Source: Acidimicrobiaceae bacterium
GTDB taxonomy: Bacteria; Actinomycetota; Acidimicrobiia; Acidimicrobiales; RAAP-2
Direction of reading: 5' to 3'
NCBI GenBank assembly: GCA_027315315.1
Contig: DAHUYG010000008.1
Span: 1-37,029 of the forward strand
DNA: 37,029 nt
In this document: one piece after another, positions 1 through 7,432 of the stretch
Layout: every line of letters begins with the position of its first letter
Numbering within the stretch: the first letter of the stretch is position 1
Notes under the pieces: model-generated
Database searches by the model: none
What the model saw: the letters and a program-made list of their open reading frames with translations, nothing else
What the model was told of the DNA's origin: nothing
Made by a program: the position numbers and the translations under genes

Positions 1-184
1 GGCCGTGCTCGACCGCCTCGTGTTGCGACTGGCCGCCGCCGAGTTGCTCGATCCCGAGGGCCCGCCGGCCGCCGTCGTGCTGGACGAGGCGGTCGAGCTG
101 GCCAAGGAGTACTCGACCGAGGACTCGGGGCGCTTCGTGAACGGGGTGCTCTCGACCGTCGCCCGGACGCTGGCCGGTTCCTAG
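1..184 (+). CDS. nusB: NusB transcription antitermination protein, C-terminal part (5' end outside window)
   Basis: Sixty codons in frame from base 2 to the TAG at 182-184. The peptide reads LRLAAAELL, then LDEAVELAKEYSTEDS and FVNGVL, which is the C-terminal helical signature of NusB, the RNA-binding factor that joins NusE in antitermination complexes during rRNA transcription. Gene order agrees: in actinobacteria nusB commonly lies just upstream of the pyrR-pyr operon, which here begins at 5.8 kb after a three-gene insert. The start lies outside the window. Confidence 0.88.
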   Translation, partial: AVLDRLVLRLAAAELLDPEGPPAAVVLDEAVELAKEYSTEDSGRFVNGVLSTVARTLAGS

Positions 185-277
185 CGCCCCCCGGAGGTCG
201 CGCCGGCGGGCCCGACGGCGCGCACGAGCACGAGCGCACGGTGCGGCAAAATCCCCGATTTGCGGCGTCCCCGCCGG

Positions 278-283
278 TAGATT
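278..283 (+). promoter_or_regulatory. Putative -10 element (TAGATT) for the mini-ORF and GGDEF gene
   Basis: TAGATT fits the actinobacterial TANNNT -10 pattern. It ends 7 nt before an ATG at 291, the spacing expected when transcription starts at or next to the start codon. No clear -35 is visible. It sits in the 165-bp spacer after nusB. Confidence 0.4.
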
Positions 284-290
284 CGCCAGA

Positions 291-353
291 ATGCTGCGAT
301 TGCCCCGGGGTGAGGGGGCCCGGGTGCACGACCGGGCGAGGCACGTGCGGTGA
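291..353 (+). CDS. Putative leaderless 20-codon mini-ORF coupled to the GGDEF gene
   Basis: ATG at 291 follows a TAGATT hexamer by 7 nt. The frame runs 20 codons, with a basic, Arg-rich product and no obvious domain, to TGA at 351-353. That stop overlaps the GTG start (350-352) of the GAF-PAS-GGDEF gene as cgGTGA. This is the geometry of translational coupling, where ribosomes loaded at a leaderless ATG terminate on the next start. The same arrangement occurs before pheS. The peptide may have no function of its own. Whether it is translated is inference. Confidence 0.4.
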   Translation: MLRLPRGEGARVHDRARHVR

Positions 354-1804
354 CCTCGGCAGACCTGTCGCCGAGATCGGTCGGCGCCGCCGGCGAGACC
401 GCCGAGAACGTGGGGGCGAGGCTCTCTCGGATCTTGACGGCGGCCGACGAGGAGACCAACGAGGTCGCCGGCGCCGCCTGCCTGGAGGAGCTGTGCCGGT
501 TCGCCGGCACCGACCGCGGCTTCATCGCGCTCTTCGACGACGACGAGTGCCTCGAGCACGCCTGGCTGTGGGACGAGTCGGGGCGCCCGCTCGCCTTCCC
601 GAAGCCCGGGACCCCCCTCGACGAGCTCTCCGGATCGATGGCCGGGTTCATGCGGGTCGGGCGGGCGCTGGCCGTGGGCGACCTCGAGAGCCTGGAGCTT
701 GGACCGAGCGAGCGGGCCCTCGTCGAGTCCAACGGCGGCATGCCGCGGGCCGGGATGATGCTCCCGGTCCTCCTGGGCGGCCGGCTGCTCGGCGTGGTGA
801 GCGTCCATTCGATGGACGAGACGAGAGAGTGGACCAAGGCGACCATCGACCAGATGGAGGCCTTCGGCGAGCTGGTGGTGCGGATGCTCGACCGCAACCG
901 GGAGCGTCAGGCGCTGGCCGCCGCCACCACCAGGGCCCGGCGGATCGCCGCCCATCTCCCCGACGGCCTCGTGATGCTCTCCACCGACGGGCTGATCAAC
1001 TGGGTCTCGCCCTCCTTCGAGGCGATGTCGTCGTTCAGCGCCGAGGAGCTCGAGCATCGCCAGTTCGTCGAGCTGGTCGGGCCGAGCGACCGCGAGCGGC
1101 TCTTGAAGCAATTCGCCCTCGTGGTGGCGGGCCCCGACGCATCCATCGCGGTGCGGATCGCCAACGCGGCCGGCGACTGGCGCTGGGCCGACCTCTCCCT
1201 CACGCTCGCCTCCGAGCCGCACCAGGGGGTGCCCGACGAGATCGTGATCACGGTGCGCGACACCCACGAGCGCCACATGCGAGAGCAGCGCCTCGTCGAG
1301 GAGAGCGACCGCGACCCGTTGACCGGGCTCGCCAACCGCGGCGCCTTCGACCGGTTCATCGCCGAGCTCGCCGGAAGCGACGCCCCGGTCATGGTGGCGT
1401 TCTGCGACATCGACGACTTCAAGTCCTTCAACGACGCCCGGGGCCATGACGACGGCGACCACATCCTGCGCTCGGTCGCCGGGGCCAGCGGCCGTTCCGT
1501 GCGGGCCCGGGACATGGTGGCGCGCATCGGCGGCGCCGAGTTCGTGGTGGTGGTGGTGGAGCCGGGACACGACGCCGCCCGCCTTGGCGATCGCCTGGTA
1601 TCGGCGATCCGGGCCATCGCGGCCGAGGGGCGGGGCGAGCCGACGATGTCGATCGGGGTCTGCGGGCCGGCCCCCGGTGCGGCGGCGCGCGAGATGGTGC
1701 GCCTCGCCGACGAGGCGATGTACGCGGCCAAGCGGGCCGGCAAGGACCGCTTGGTGCACCGGGGTCCCCCCTCGGGGTCCTGGTCCGACCTACTCGGCCC
1801 GTAG
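350..1804 (+). CDS. GAF-PAS-GGDEF signalling protein with degenerate GGAEF site
   Basis: 484 residues from a GTG that overlaps a mini-ORF stop. Residues ~20-185 form a GAF-like sensor, ~195-310 a PAS-like sensor, and ~318-475 a GGDEF domain. The GGDEF fold is clear: DPLTGLANR near 320, DIDDFK with ND..GH..GD downstream, and TMSIGV near the end. The signature motif is GGAEF (394-398), so the third, metal-binding acidic residue is Ala. The product-binding I-site RxxD is intact as RARD at 385-388, exactly five residues upstream. This suggests a weak or inactive diguanylate cyclase that may act as a c-di-GMP receptor. No transmembrane segment is evident, so it is probably cytosolic. Its 3' end overlaps the convergent FtsX-like gene by 15 nt. 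The name is firm at family level; activity is inferred. Confidence 0.88.
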   Translation: MTSADLSPRSVGAAGETAENVGARLSRILTAADEETNEVAGAACLEELCRFAGTDRGFIALFDDDECLEHAWLWDESGRPLAFPKPGTPLDELSGSMAGFMRVGRALAVGDLESLELGPSERALVESNGGMPRAGMMLPVLLGGRLLGVVSVHSMDETREWTKATIDQMEAFGELVVRMLDRNRERQALAAATTRARRIAAHLPDGLVMLSTDGLINWVSPSFEAMSSFSAEELEHRQFVELVGPSDRERLLKQFALVVAGPDASIAVRIANAAGDWRWADLSLTLASEPHQGVPDEIVITVRDTHERHMREQRLVEESDRDPLTGLANRGAFDRFIAELAGSDAPVMVAFCDIDDFKSFNDARGHDDGDHILRSVAGASGRSVRARDMVARIGGAEFVVVVVEPGHDAARLGDRLVSAIRAIAAEGRGEPTMSIGVCGPAPGAAAREMVRLADEAMYAAKRAGKDRLVHRGPPSGSWSDLLGP

Positions 1805-4324
1805 CAGGATGGCCGTCGACGTCCCGGCCGCGATCCGGCCCGGGAGCAACGACACCATGTTCGCGAGCACCAGTGCGCCGAGCGCGATCAACCCGATCGC
1901 GAGCGCGGGCGCCTCGGGGACCGGGACCACGTTGATCTGGCGGGCGAACAAGTCCCACAGCCAGTTGCCGGTGATGATCCCGAGTGGCACCCCGGCCGCG
2001 GTGCCGACGAGGACGGCTGCGTTGGACTGCCAGGCGACGGTCGCCGCGAGCTGGCGCCGGGTGAAGCCGAGCGTCTTTAGGAGCGCGAGGTCCCGGGACC
2101 GTCGTCGGACCGCTGCGAGCAGCGTCAGCCCGAGCGCGGTGATCGCCCCGGCGCCGAGCCCGGCGCCGAGGGCGGCGGGCGTGGCCCCGACCGAGCGGTA
2201 GTTCACGATCTCGGCCGGCCGCAGCACCGACTGGAGGACCACGCCGAAGTTATAGGTGTTGGAGAGCGGCCCGGTCATCGCCTGGAGTGAGCGCCGCGCC
2301 GCGACCGGATCGGACCCCGCCTTCAGGTCGATCAGATAGGCGGCCGGGCCCACCTGAGGGTCGCCGAAGGGGTTCTCCAGGACTTGGGGGATCATGGCGA
2401 TCGGGACGAGGGCGCCCGAGCCCATCTCGAGGTGGAGGCCGCCGGTCGAGCCCATCGTCGGCATGGTGGCGACCCCCACGATGCGCAGACGCCGGGCCGG
2501 GTGCCCCGGCAGGCCGGTCGCGACCGAGACCACGTCGCCGATGTGCTTGTGCAGCGCCGCGAGGGTGCGCGCGCCGAGCACGATCTGGTCGTTGCCCACG
2601 AGCCCCGTGCCCTGCAGGGTGGGCGGCTGCACCGCCGCCCCCGGGCGCTCGGCCATGGTGGCGACGGCCTGGCCGTCGATCGTGAGATACCCCGGCTCGT
2701 CGACGGCCGAGTAGCGAGCCACGTAGGGGTCGCGGCCGAGGAGGTGGACCGCCTGGGCTGGCGGGATGTCGCCGCCCCCGCCGCCACCGCCGGCCGACAG
2801 GGCGTAGTCCCAGTTCCACCCGTAGAGGGCGGGCGTCGAGACCAGGTGGTCGATGCTGGCCCCGAAGGTGACCGTCGCGATGAGCACCACGGTGGCCAGG
2901 GCGCCCCCGAGGATCGCAGAGCGCACCGGTACGGCGCGTCGGCCCGAGCCCGGTTCCAGCGCGAAGCGGATGCCCGTCGCGACCGCGACGGGGAGCTGCA
3001 GCGCCGGCGCGAGACGGGACGCCAACGATGGTCGCCCGGTCTCGCCCCCGCCGAGCGCCGCCAGCCGCTGCGGCGAGTTGAGGTGGGCGAGCACGACCGC
3101 CACCGCGCAGAGGGTGACGCAGATGCCGACGACGCCGAGGCCGAGCACCGTCCAGTCGAACGACACGCCGCGCTCGGGGTACACGGCGCGCACCGGGCCG
3201 AGGGGTGCGAGCGGTGACAGCGCCACGGCGAGAAGGGCCGCGAGCAGCGCGCCGGCGAGGATCGACGCGACGATCCCGCACAGGGCGTCGGCCGACGTCA
3301 TGGCGGGGCTCGCGCCGAGTGCACGCAAGACACCACGGTCGTCGGTCTCCATCCGGAGCTGGCGGCCGAGGACCTGGCTCACGACGAGGAGCAGCGCCAG
3401 GCCGGCGATCCCGCCGAACGCGCCGAGCGCGATCGAGATCGGCCGCATGGCGCGCTCGGCCTTGCCGATCGAGCTGGACGGCGGGGTCAGGAAGGAGACC
3501 GGCACGCCCCTCGGGGCCGCCGCCGCGATCGCGTGGCGCACCGAGCCGACGTCGCCCGGGGCGTCGACCACCACGTCGGTGACCGTGTAGTTCACGCAGC
3601 AACCGAGCAGCTCGCGGGTGAGGGCGGGGCTGAACCACCCGAGCCCGCTCGTGAAGTCCACGTCGTCGGCGATGAAGTCGGTGACCGGTTCCCCGAGACC
3701 GACGAGGCGCAGGTCGAGCACCCGGTGGGGCGGGAGGCTCGGGGTGCCGAAGGCGGGGCTCTTGGTCTGCGCGTCGCTGTAGACGCCGATGCGCACTACC
3801 TGGCCCAGGTGCCAACCGAAGGCCGCGGCGGTCTGGGGCTCGGTCATGAACGCGTCGGTGGAGGACTCGGCGGGGGCGCGGCCCTCTGTGATCACGAAGC
3901 GGTCGGTGCCAAAGAACTCCCCGCCCAGGCTGCCCGAGCCGTCGCCGGCCGAGACCGGGAGGTACGAGTTGCCGATCGGCGTGCCGTTCGCGCTGAGCGG
4001 CGCCATGTTGATCCCGGTGGCCTCGGCGACCGAGCGGACGTGGGGGAGGCGGGCGATCTCGGCCACGAGCGCCGGGTTGTAGCCCTGGCCGTTGCCGATG
4101 GCCGGGTTGTCGACCGCCGTCGCGACCTCAATGTCGGAAGGATGGGTGCTCGCAACGAGCACCGGATAGGACGACTGGGTCCGGCGGGCGGCGGCCACCG
4201 ACGCCAGGGCGAGGCCGCCGATCGCCGCCACCAGCACGACGATGGTCAGGTAGCCCCCGAGATGGCCGCGCCACGTGGTCCGCAGGCGGTAGAGGCTGAG
4301 CAAGCGGATCTCCCGGCCCATCAC
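1790..4324 (-). CDS. FtsX/MacB-type ABC transporter permease (orphan)
   Basis: 844 residues. An N-terminal membrane helix (~17-42) is followed by a large extracytoplasmic domain to ~295, three helices in ~298-416, another helix near 470, a second extracytoplasmic domain, and a C-terminal group of three helices. The end has the typical FtsX pattern, with a LKTLGFTRRQL coupling segment and an LLPGRIAA motif before the C-terminus. This two-FtsX-domain layout belongs to permeases that move lipids or lipoproteins or drive mechanotransmission. A run of seven glycines lies in the second extracytoplasmic part. No ATPase gene flanks it, so its partner must be encoded elsewhere. GTG at 4324 and ATG at 4321 are adjacent start options; an AGGAG 10 nt upstream favours the GTG. 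The substrate is unknown. Confidence 0.85.
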   Translation of the reverse strand: MMGREIRLLSLYRLRTTWRGHLGGYLTIVVLVAAIGGLALASVAAARRTQSSYPVLVASTHPSDIEVATAVDNPAIGNGQGYNPALVAEIARLPHVRSVAEATGINMAPLSANGTPIGNSYLPVSAGDGSGSLGGEFFGTDRFVITEGRAPAESSTDAFMTEPQTAAAFGWHLGQVVRIGVYSDAQTKSPAFGTPSLPPHRVLDLRLVGLGEPVTDFIADDVDFTSGLGWFSPALTRELLGCCVNYTVTDVVVDAPGDVGSVRHAIAAAAPRGVPVSFLTPPSSSIGKAERAMRPISIALGAFGGIAGLALLLVVSQVLGRQLRMETDDRGVLRALGASPAMTSADALCGIVASILAGALLAALLAVALSPLAPLGPVRAVYPERGVSFDWTVLGLGVVGICVTLCAVAVVLAHLNSPQRLAALGGGETGRPSLASRLAPALQLPVAVATGIRFALEPGSGRRAVPVRSAILGGALATVVLIATVTFGASIDHLVSTPALYGWNWDYALSAGGGGGGGDIPPAQAVHLLGRDPYVARYSAVDEPGYLTIDGQAVATMAERPGAAVQPPTLQGTGLVGNDQIVLGARTLAALHKHIGDVVSVATGLPGHPARRLRIVGVATMPTMGSTGGLHLEMGSGALVPIAMIPQVLENPFGDPQVGPAAYLIDLKAGSDPVAARRSLQAMTGPLSNTYNFGVVLQSVLRPAEIVNYRSVGATPAALGAGLGAGAITALGLTLLAAVRRRSRDLALLKTLGFTRRQLAATVAWQSNAAVLVGTAAGVPLGIITGNWLWDLFARQINVVPVPEAPALAIGLIALGALVLANMVSLLPGRIAAGTSTAILLRAE

Positions 4325-4482
4325 GGCGGGTTCGCTCCTGCCAAGGTTCCTCCCGGCCTCTGGGCGACGGCGCCCACGCCAGCTTGGGCCACCCGAGCGC
4401 TCCCGCCAAGGTGGCCAGCCCCTCGGCCGTGCCTCGTGCCACCACGGCCCCCCCGGGTCCCGACCCCCGGGGGGCTCCCGGG

Positions 4483-4488
4483 TATCGT
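4483..4488 (+). promoter_or_regulatory. Putative -10 element (TATCGT), dCTP deaminase gene
   Basis: TATCGT ends 9 nt before the GTG at 4498 and matches the -10-like hexamers upstream of pyrR and mihF. No Shine-Dalgarno lies between it and the GTG, which points to leaderless transcription. It sits in the 173-bp divergent spacer with the FtsX-like gene, near a C/G-rich palindromic stretch at about 4452-4480. Confidence 0.4.
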
Positions 4489-4497
4489 GAGCCTGCC

Positions 4498-5715
4498 GTG
4501 TGCCCGGGCGAACCCACGATCGACATCCCCGCCGGGGCCTCGGGCGTGCTCGCCCGGCGCAACCTGCTCCAGGCGATCGACTCGGGCGTGATCGCGGCCG
4601 ACGACCCGATCCCCGAGTCCAACGTCCAGCCGGCCAGCCTCGACCTGCGCCTGGGCGGCGTCGCCTACCGGATGCGATGCAGCTTCCTGCCCGGGTCCGA
4701 CACCGTCGAGCGCAAGCTGCGCGCGCACGTCATCGACGAGCTCGACCTCAGCGGCGAGGGGGCGGTGCTCGAGACCAACCGCCCCTATCTTGTGGAGCTG
4801 AAGGAGCGCCTGGCCCTGCCGACGGGCGTCCGGGCCAAGGCCAACCCGAAGAGCTCGACTGGCCGCGTCGACGTCTTCACCCGGGTGATCACCGACCACG
4901 GCTACCGCTTCGACGAGGTGGCGCCGGGCTACCGGGGTCCGCTGTTTCTCGAGATCGTGCCGCTGTCGTTCGCCATCTTGGTGCGCGAGGGCCTGAGCCT
5001 GAACCAGATGCGCCTCTCGGTCGGCCGGACCCAGCTCGGAGACGAGGAGATCGCCGCCTTCCACTCGAGCACCCACCACCTCCTCTTGCGCGAGGGGGTG
5101 CCGGTCAAACCCGACGAGCTGGCGCTGGCCGACGGGCTGTTCCTCAGCCTGGACCTGCGCGGGGACCACGAGGGCCGGGTCGGCTACCAGGCGAAGCCCA
5201 ACGCCCCGCGCCTCAGCCTCACCGGCACCGCGCCGCTCGACCCGGCCGCCTACTTCGAGGCGGTGAGCCGGGAGGACGGCAACCGGATCGTCCTCAATCC
5301 ACAGCGCTTCTACCTCTTGATGTCCGACGAGGCGGTGTCGATCCCGCCCGAGCTGGCCTCCGAGATGACGGCGTACGACCCGACGAGCGGGGAGCTGCGC
5401 ACCCACTACGCGGGGTTCTTCGACCCCGGGTTCGGGTTCGACGCCGGTCCCAACGACGGATCGAGGGCGGCTCTCGAGGTGCGGGCCCACGACGTGCCGT
5501 TCATGATCGAGCACGGCCAGAGGGTCTGCAAGCTGACCTTCGACCGGATGCTCGAGCCCCCCGACGTCCTCTACGGGAGCGGGATCGGCTCCAACTACCA
5601 GCACCAGGAGGACACGCTCGGCAAGTACTTCCGGCGCCCGGTCCGCCGCGCCCACGGGGCGCCTCGGCCGCCCGCCGGCCAGCAGGCCTTCCCGATCGAC
5701 GCCGCCGGGCGCTGA
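4498..5715 (+). CDS. 2'-deoxycytidine 5'-triphosphate deaminase, duplicated-domain form
   Basis: 405 residues from GTG 4498. The frame is open upstream, but that stretch is Pro/Ala-rich, non-conserved, and lies before the putative promoter. The protein resembles two fused dUTPase/dCTP-deaminase-like folds. The first half has VQPASLDLRLG and a KSSTGR segment (compare KSSLGR in Dcd), then LFLEIVP. The second half has a GFFDPGFG segment followed by ALEVR, equivalent to the strand that carries the catalytic Glu. The family deaminates dCTP to dUTP to feed dTMP synthesis. Ordinary Dcd is about 190 residues, so this is the long ~360-400-residue form, which I know mainly from alphaproteobacteria. Its position before the pyrimidine operon fits nucleotide metabolism, but it has its own apparent promoter. 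Confidence 0.82.
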   Translation: MCPGEPTIDIPAGASGVLARRNLLQAIDSGVIAADDPIPESNVQPASLDLRLGGVAYRMRCSFLPGSDTVERKLRAHVIDELDLSGEGAVLETNRPYLVELKERLALPTGVRAKANPKSSTGRVDVFTRVITDHGYRFDEVAPGYRGPLFLEIVPLSFAILVREGLSLNQMRLSVGRTQLGDEEIAAFHSSTHHLLLREGVPVKPDELALADGLFLSLDLRGDHEGRVGYQAKPNAPRLSLTGTAPLDPAAYFEAVSREDGNRIVLNPQRFYLLMSDEAVSIPPELASEMTAYDPTSGELRTHYAGFFDPGFGFDAGPNDGSRAALEVRAHDVPFMIEHGQRVCKLTFDRMLEPPDVLYGSGIGSNYQHQEDTLGKYFRRPVRRAHGAPRPPAGQQAFPIDAAGR

Positions 5716-5767
5716 CCGGGGACCCCTGGTGGCGGGGCATCGGGGCGGCGGCCGAGGGCCCCGGTGA

Positions 5768-5773
5768 TATCGT
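5768..5773 (+). promoter_or_regulatory. Putative -10 element of the pyr operon (TATCGT)
   Basis: TATCGT lies 52 nt before the pyrR ATG. Transcription starting about 7 nt downstream would give a leader of roughly 46 nt that contains the PyrR-binding loop candidate. No convincing -35 is seen. Confidence 0.4.
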
Positions 5774-5792
5774 CACCCCCTGACCGTCAAGT

Positions 5793-5808
5793 GGGTCCCG
5801 TGAGGCCC
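5793..5808 (+). promoter_or_regulatory. PyrR-binding RNA loop candidate in the pyr leader
   Basis: The leader contains TCCCGTGAGG (5796-5805), an exact match to the conserved PyrR-binding loop core UCCNGNGAGG, flanked by GGG and CCC that can close a short stem. The ribosome-binding site (AGGAGG, 5817-5822) begins 9 nt after the stem. There is no space for a terminator/antiterminator pair, so UMP-loaded PyrR would most likely repress translation, as described for mycobacterial pyrR. The match is seen; the mechanism is inferred. Confidence 0.65.
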
Positions 5809-5825
5809 GTACGGACAGGAGGAGC

Positions 5826-6395
5826 ATGGCCGAACGCGAGCGCAGTCACACCCGTCCGCTCGGCGGCCGCTTCGTTCCCACCGCCCAGGTCCTGAGCGCC
5901 CCCGACGTGCACCGCGCCCTCGTGCGCATGGCCCATGAGATCGCCGAGCGCAACGGGGGCCTCGACGACGTCTTCCTGGTCGGCCTCCAGACCGGCGGGG
6001 TGTGGCTCGCCGAGCGGATCGCCGAGGTGCTGGCCGAGACCGAGGAGCAGACCGTCCCCGTCGGCACCCTGGACGTGGCCTTCTACCGCGACGACATCGG
6101 GCTGCGCCCGGTCCTGCCCGAGGCGGCCACCGAGATCCCCTTCGACCTGACCGGCTCGACGGTCATCCTGGTCGACGACGTCTTGTTCACCGGGCGGACG
6201 GTGCGGGCCGCCCTGAACGCCCTCGGCGACTACGGCCGGGCCAAGTCGGTGCAGCTGGCGGTCATGATCGACCGGGGCCACCGCGAGCTACCGATCAGGC
6301 CCGACTACGTCGGCAAGAACCTCCCGACCAGGCGCGACGAGATGGTGGACGTGAGCGAGGACGGGGTGTCGATCGGCACCCTGGTGGCCAAGTGA
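5826..6395 (+). CDS. pyrR: PyrR: pyr operon RNA-binding regulator / uracil phosphoribosyltransferase
   Basis: 189 residues, normal for PyrR. The PRPP-binding loop is [10 protein letters not shown] (from V116), and the N-terminal YRDDI segment is typical. In the known family PyrR senses UMP and binds pyr mRNA leaders, with a side activity making UMP from uracil and PRPP. ATG 5826 follows AGGAGG closely. It is the first gene of the operon, and its TGA overlaps the pyrB GTG as GTGA. The RNA-loop match just upstream supports autoregulation. Confidence 0.95.
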   Translation: MAERERSHTRPLGGRFVPTAQVLSAPDVHRALVRMAHEIAERNGGLDDVFLVGLQTGGVWLAERIAEVLAETEEQTVPVGTLDVAFYRDDIGLRPVLPEAATEIPFDLTGSTVILVDDVLFTGRTVRAALNALGDYGRAKSVQLAVMIDRGHRELPIRPDYVGKNLPTRRDEMVDVSEDGVSIGTLVAK

Positions 6396-7432
6396 GCACG
6401 CTCACCCCCGCCGAGCAGGAGCTCGCGGCCGCCCCGCGGGTGGGCATCGGGCCGCACCTGCTCTCGGTGGCCGACCTCGGGGCCGAGGGCATCGCCGAGG
6501 TCCTCCGCGTCGCCGAGGCCTTCGCCGAGGTCGAGCGCCGCTCGATCCCCAAGGTGCCGACGCTCCGCGGCAAGGTCGTGGCCACCTTGTTCTTCGAGGA
6601 GTCGACGCGGACCAGGCTCTCCTTCGAGACCGCCGCCAAGCGCCTGTCGGCCGACGTGCTCTCGCTCGCGGTGGCGAGCTCGGCCGTGCAGAAGGGCGAG
6701 TCGCTGCGCGACACGATCGAGACGATCGAGGCGATGGGGATCGACGCGGTGGTGCTGCGCCACCGCTCCTCGGGGGCACCCGAGCAGGTGGCCCGCTGGG
6801 TAGAGCGTGCGCATGTCATCAACGCCGGCGACGGGTGGCACGAGCACCCCTCCCAGGCGCTCGTCGATTGCTTCACGGTCCGCCAGGTGCTGGCCGAGGC
6901 AAGCGGGGTCGCGCCCTCCTCCCTCGGGGTCGCGTGCTTCGAGGGGTTGCGGGTCGTCATCGTGGGCGACGTCCGCCACAGCCGGGTGGCGCGCTCGGAG
7001 GTGCTCGCCTACTCGGCGCTCGGGGCCGAGGTGGTGCTCTGCGGGCCCAACAGCCTCCTGCCGGTGAGCCTCGAGGGCTGGCCGGTGAAGGTGGCCGAGG
7101 ACATGGACGACGCGATCGCGCACGCGGACGTCGTCTCGCTGCTCCGGCTCCAGGCCGAGCGGGGGAGCGGCTCCTTCGTCCCCTCGCTGCGCGAGTACAC
7201 CGCGGGGTGGGGCCTCACCGCCGAGCGCGTCCACCGCCTGCCGCCGCACGCGATCGTCACCCACCCCGGCCCGATGGTCCGGGGGGTCGAGATCGCCTCC
7301 GACGTGGCCGACCTCCCCGCCGTCGTCGCCACCCGCCAGGTGACCAACGGCGTGGCGGTGCGCATGGCGGTCTTGTTCCTACTCCTCGGCGCGGACAGCG
7401 CCCTCGAGGGCCTGGGCGGGGTGCGTGGCTGA
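6392..7432 (+). CDS. pyrB: Aspartate carbamoyltransferase catalytic subunit
   Basis: 346 residues from a GTG overlapping the pyrR stop by 4 nt. It condenses carbamoyl phosphate and aspartate to N-carbamoylaspartate. Visible motifs are the carbamoyl-phosphate loop [28 protein letters not shown] in the aspartate domain, and THPGPM..G near the end. No pyrI is present, as in other actinobacterial operons of this type. It overlaps pyrC by 8 nt, implying coupled translation. An insert of about 15 residues around [15 protein letters not shown] before the GDVRHSR strand makes it slightly longer than typical. Confidence 0.95.
   Translation: MSTLTPAEQELAAAPRVGIGPHLLSVADLGAEGIAEVLRVAEAFAEVERRSIPKVPTLRGKVVATLFFEESTRTRLSFETAAKRLSADVLSLAVASSAVQKGESLRDTIETIEAMGIDAVVLRHRSSGAPEQVARWVERAHVINAGDGWHEHPSQALVDCFTVRQVLAEASGVAPSSLGVACFEGLRVVIVGDVRHSRVARSEVLAYSALGAEVVLCGPNSLLPVSLEGWPVKVAEDMDDAIAHADVVSLLRLQAERGSGSFVPSLREYTAGWGLTAERVHRLPPHAIVTHPGPMVRGVEIASDVADLPAVVATRQVTNGVAVRMAVLFLLLGADSALEGLGGVRG

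Noticed and set aside
2250-3815. Long open frames opposite or beside real genes, such as an Arg/Pro-rich 521-codon frame here and a 1543-codon frame on the minus strand at 30547-35178
   Set aside because: They are GC-driven shadows of the FtsX gene and of pheS-pheT-GH43; composition is dominated by Arg, Gly, Pro and His and no domain is visible.
4452-4480. C/G-rich palindromic run before the dCTP deaminase gene as an operator
   Set aside because: It consists of low-complexity C and G runs that are common in such GC-rich spacers.
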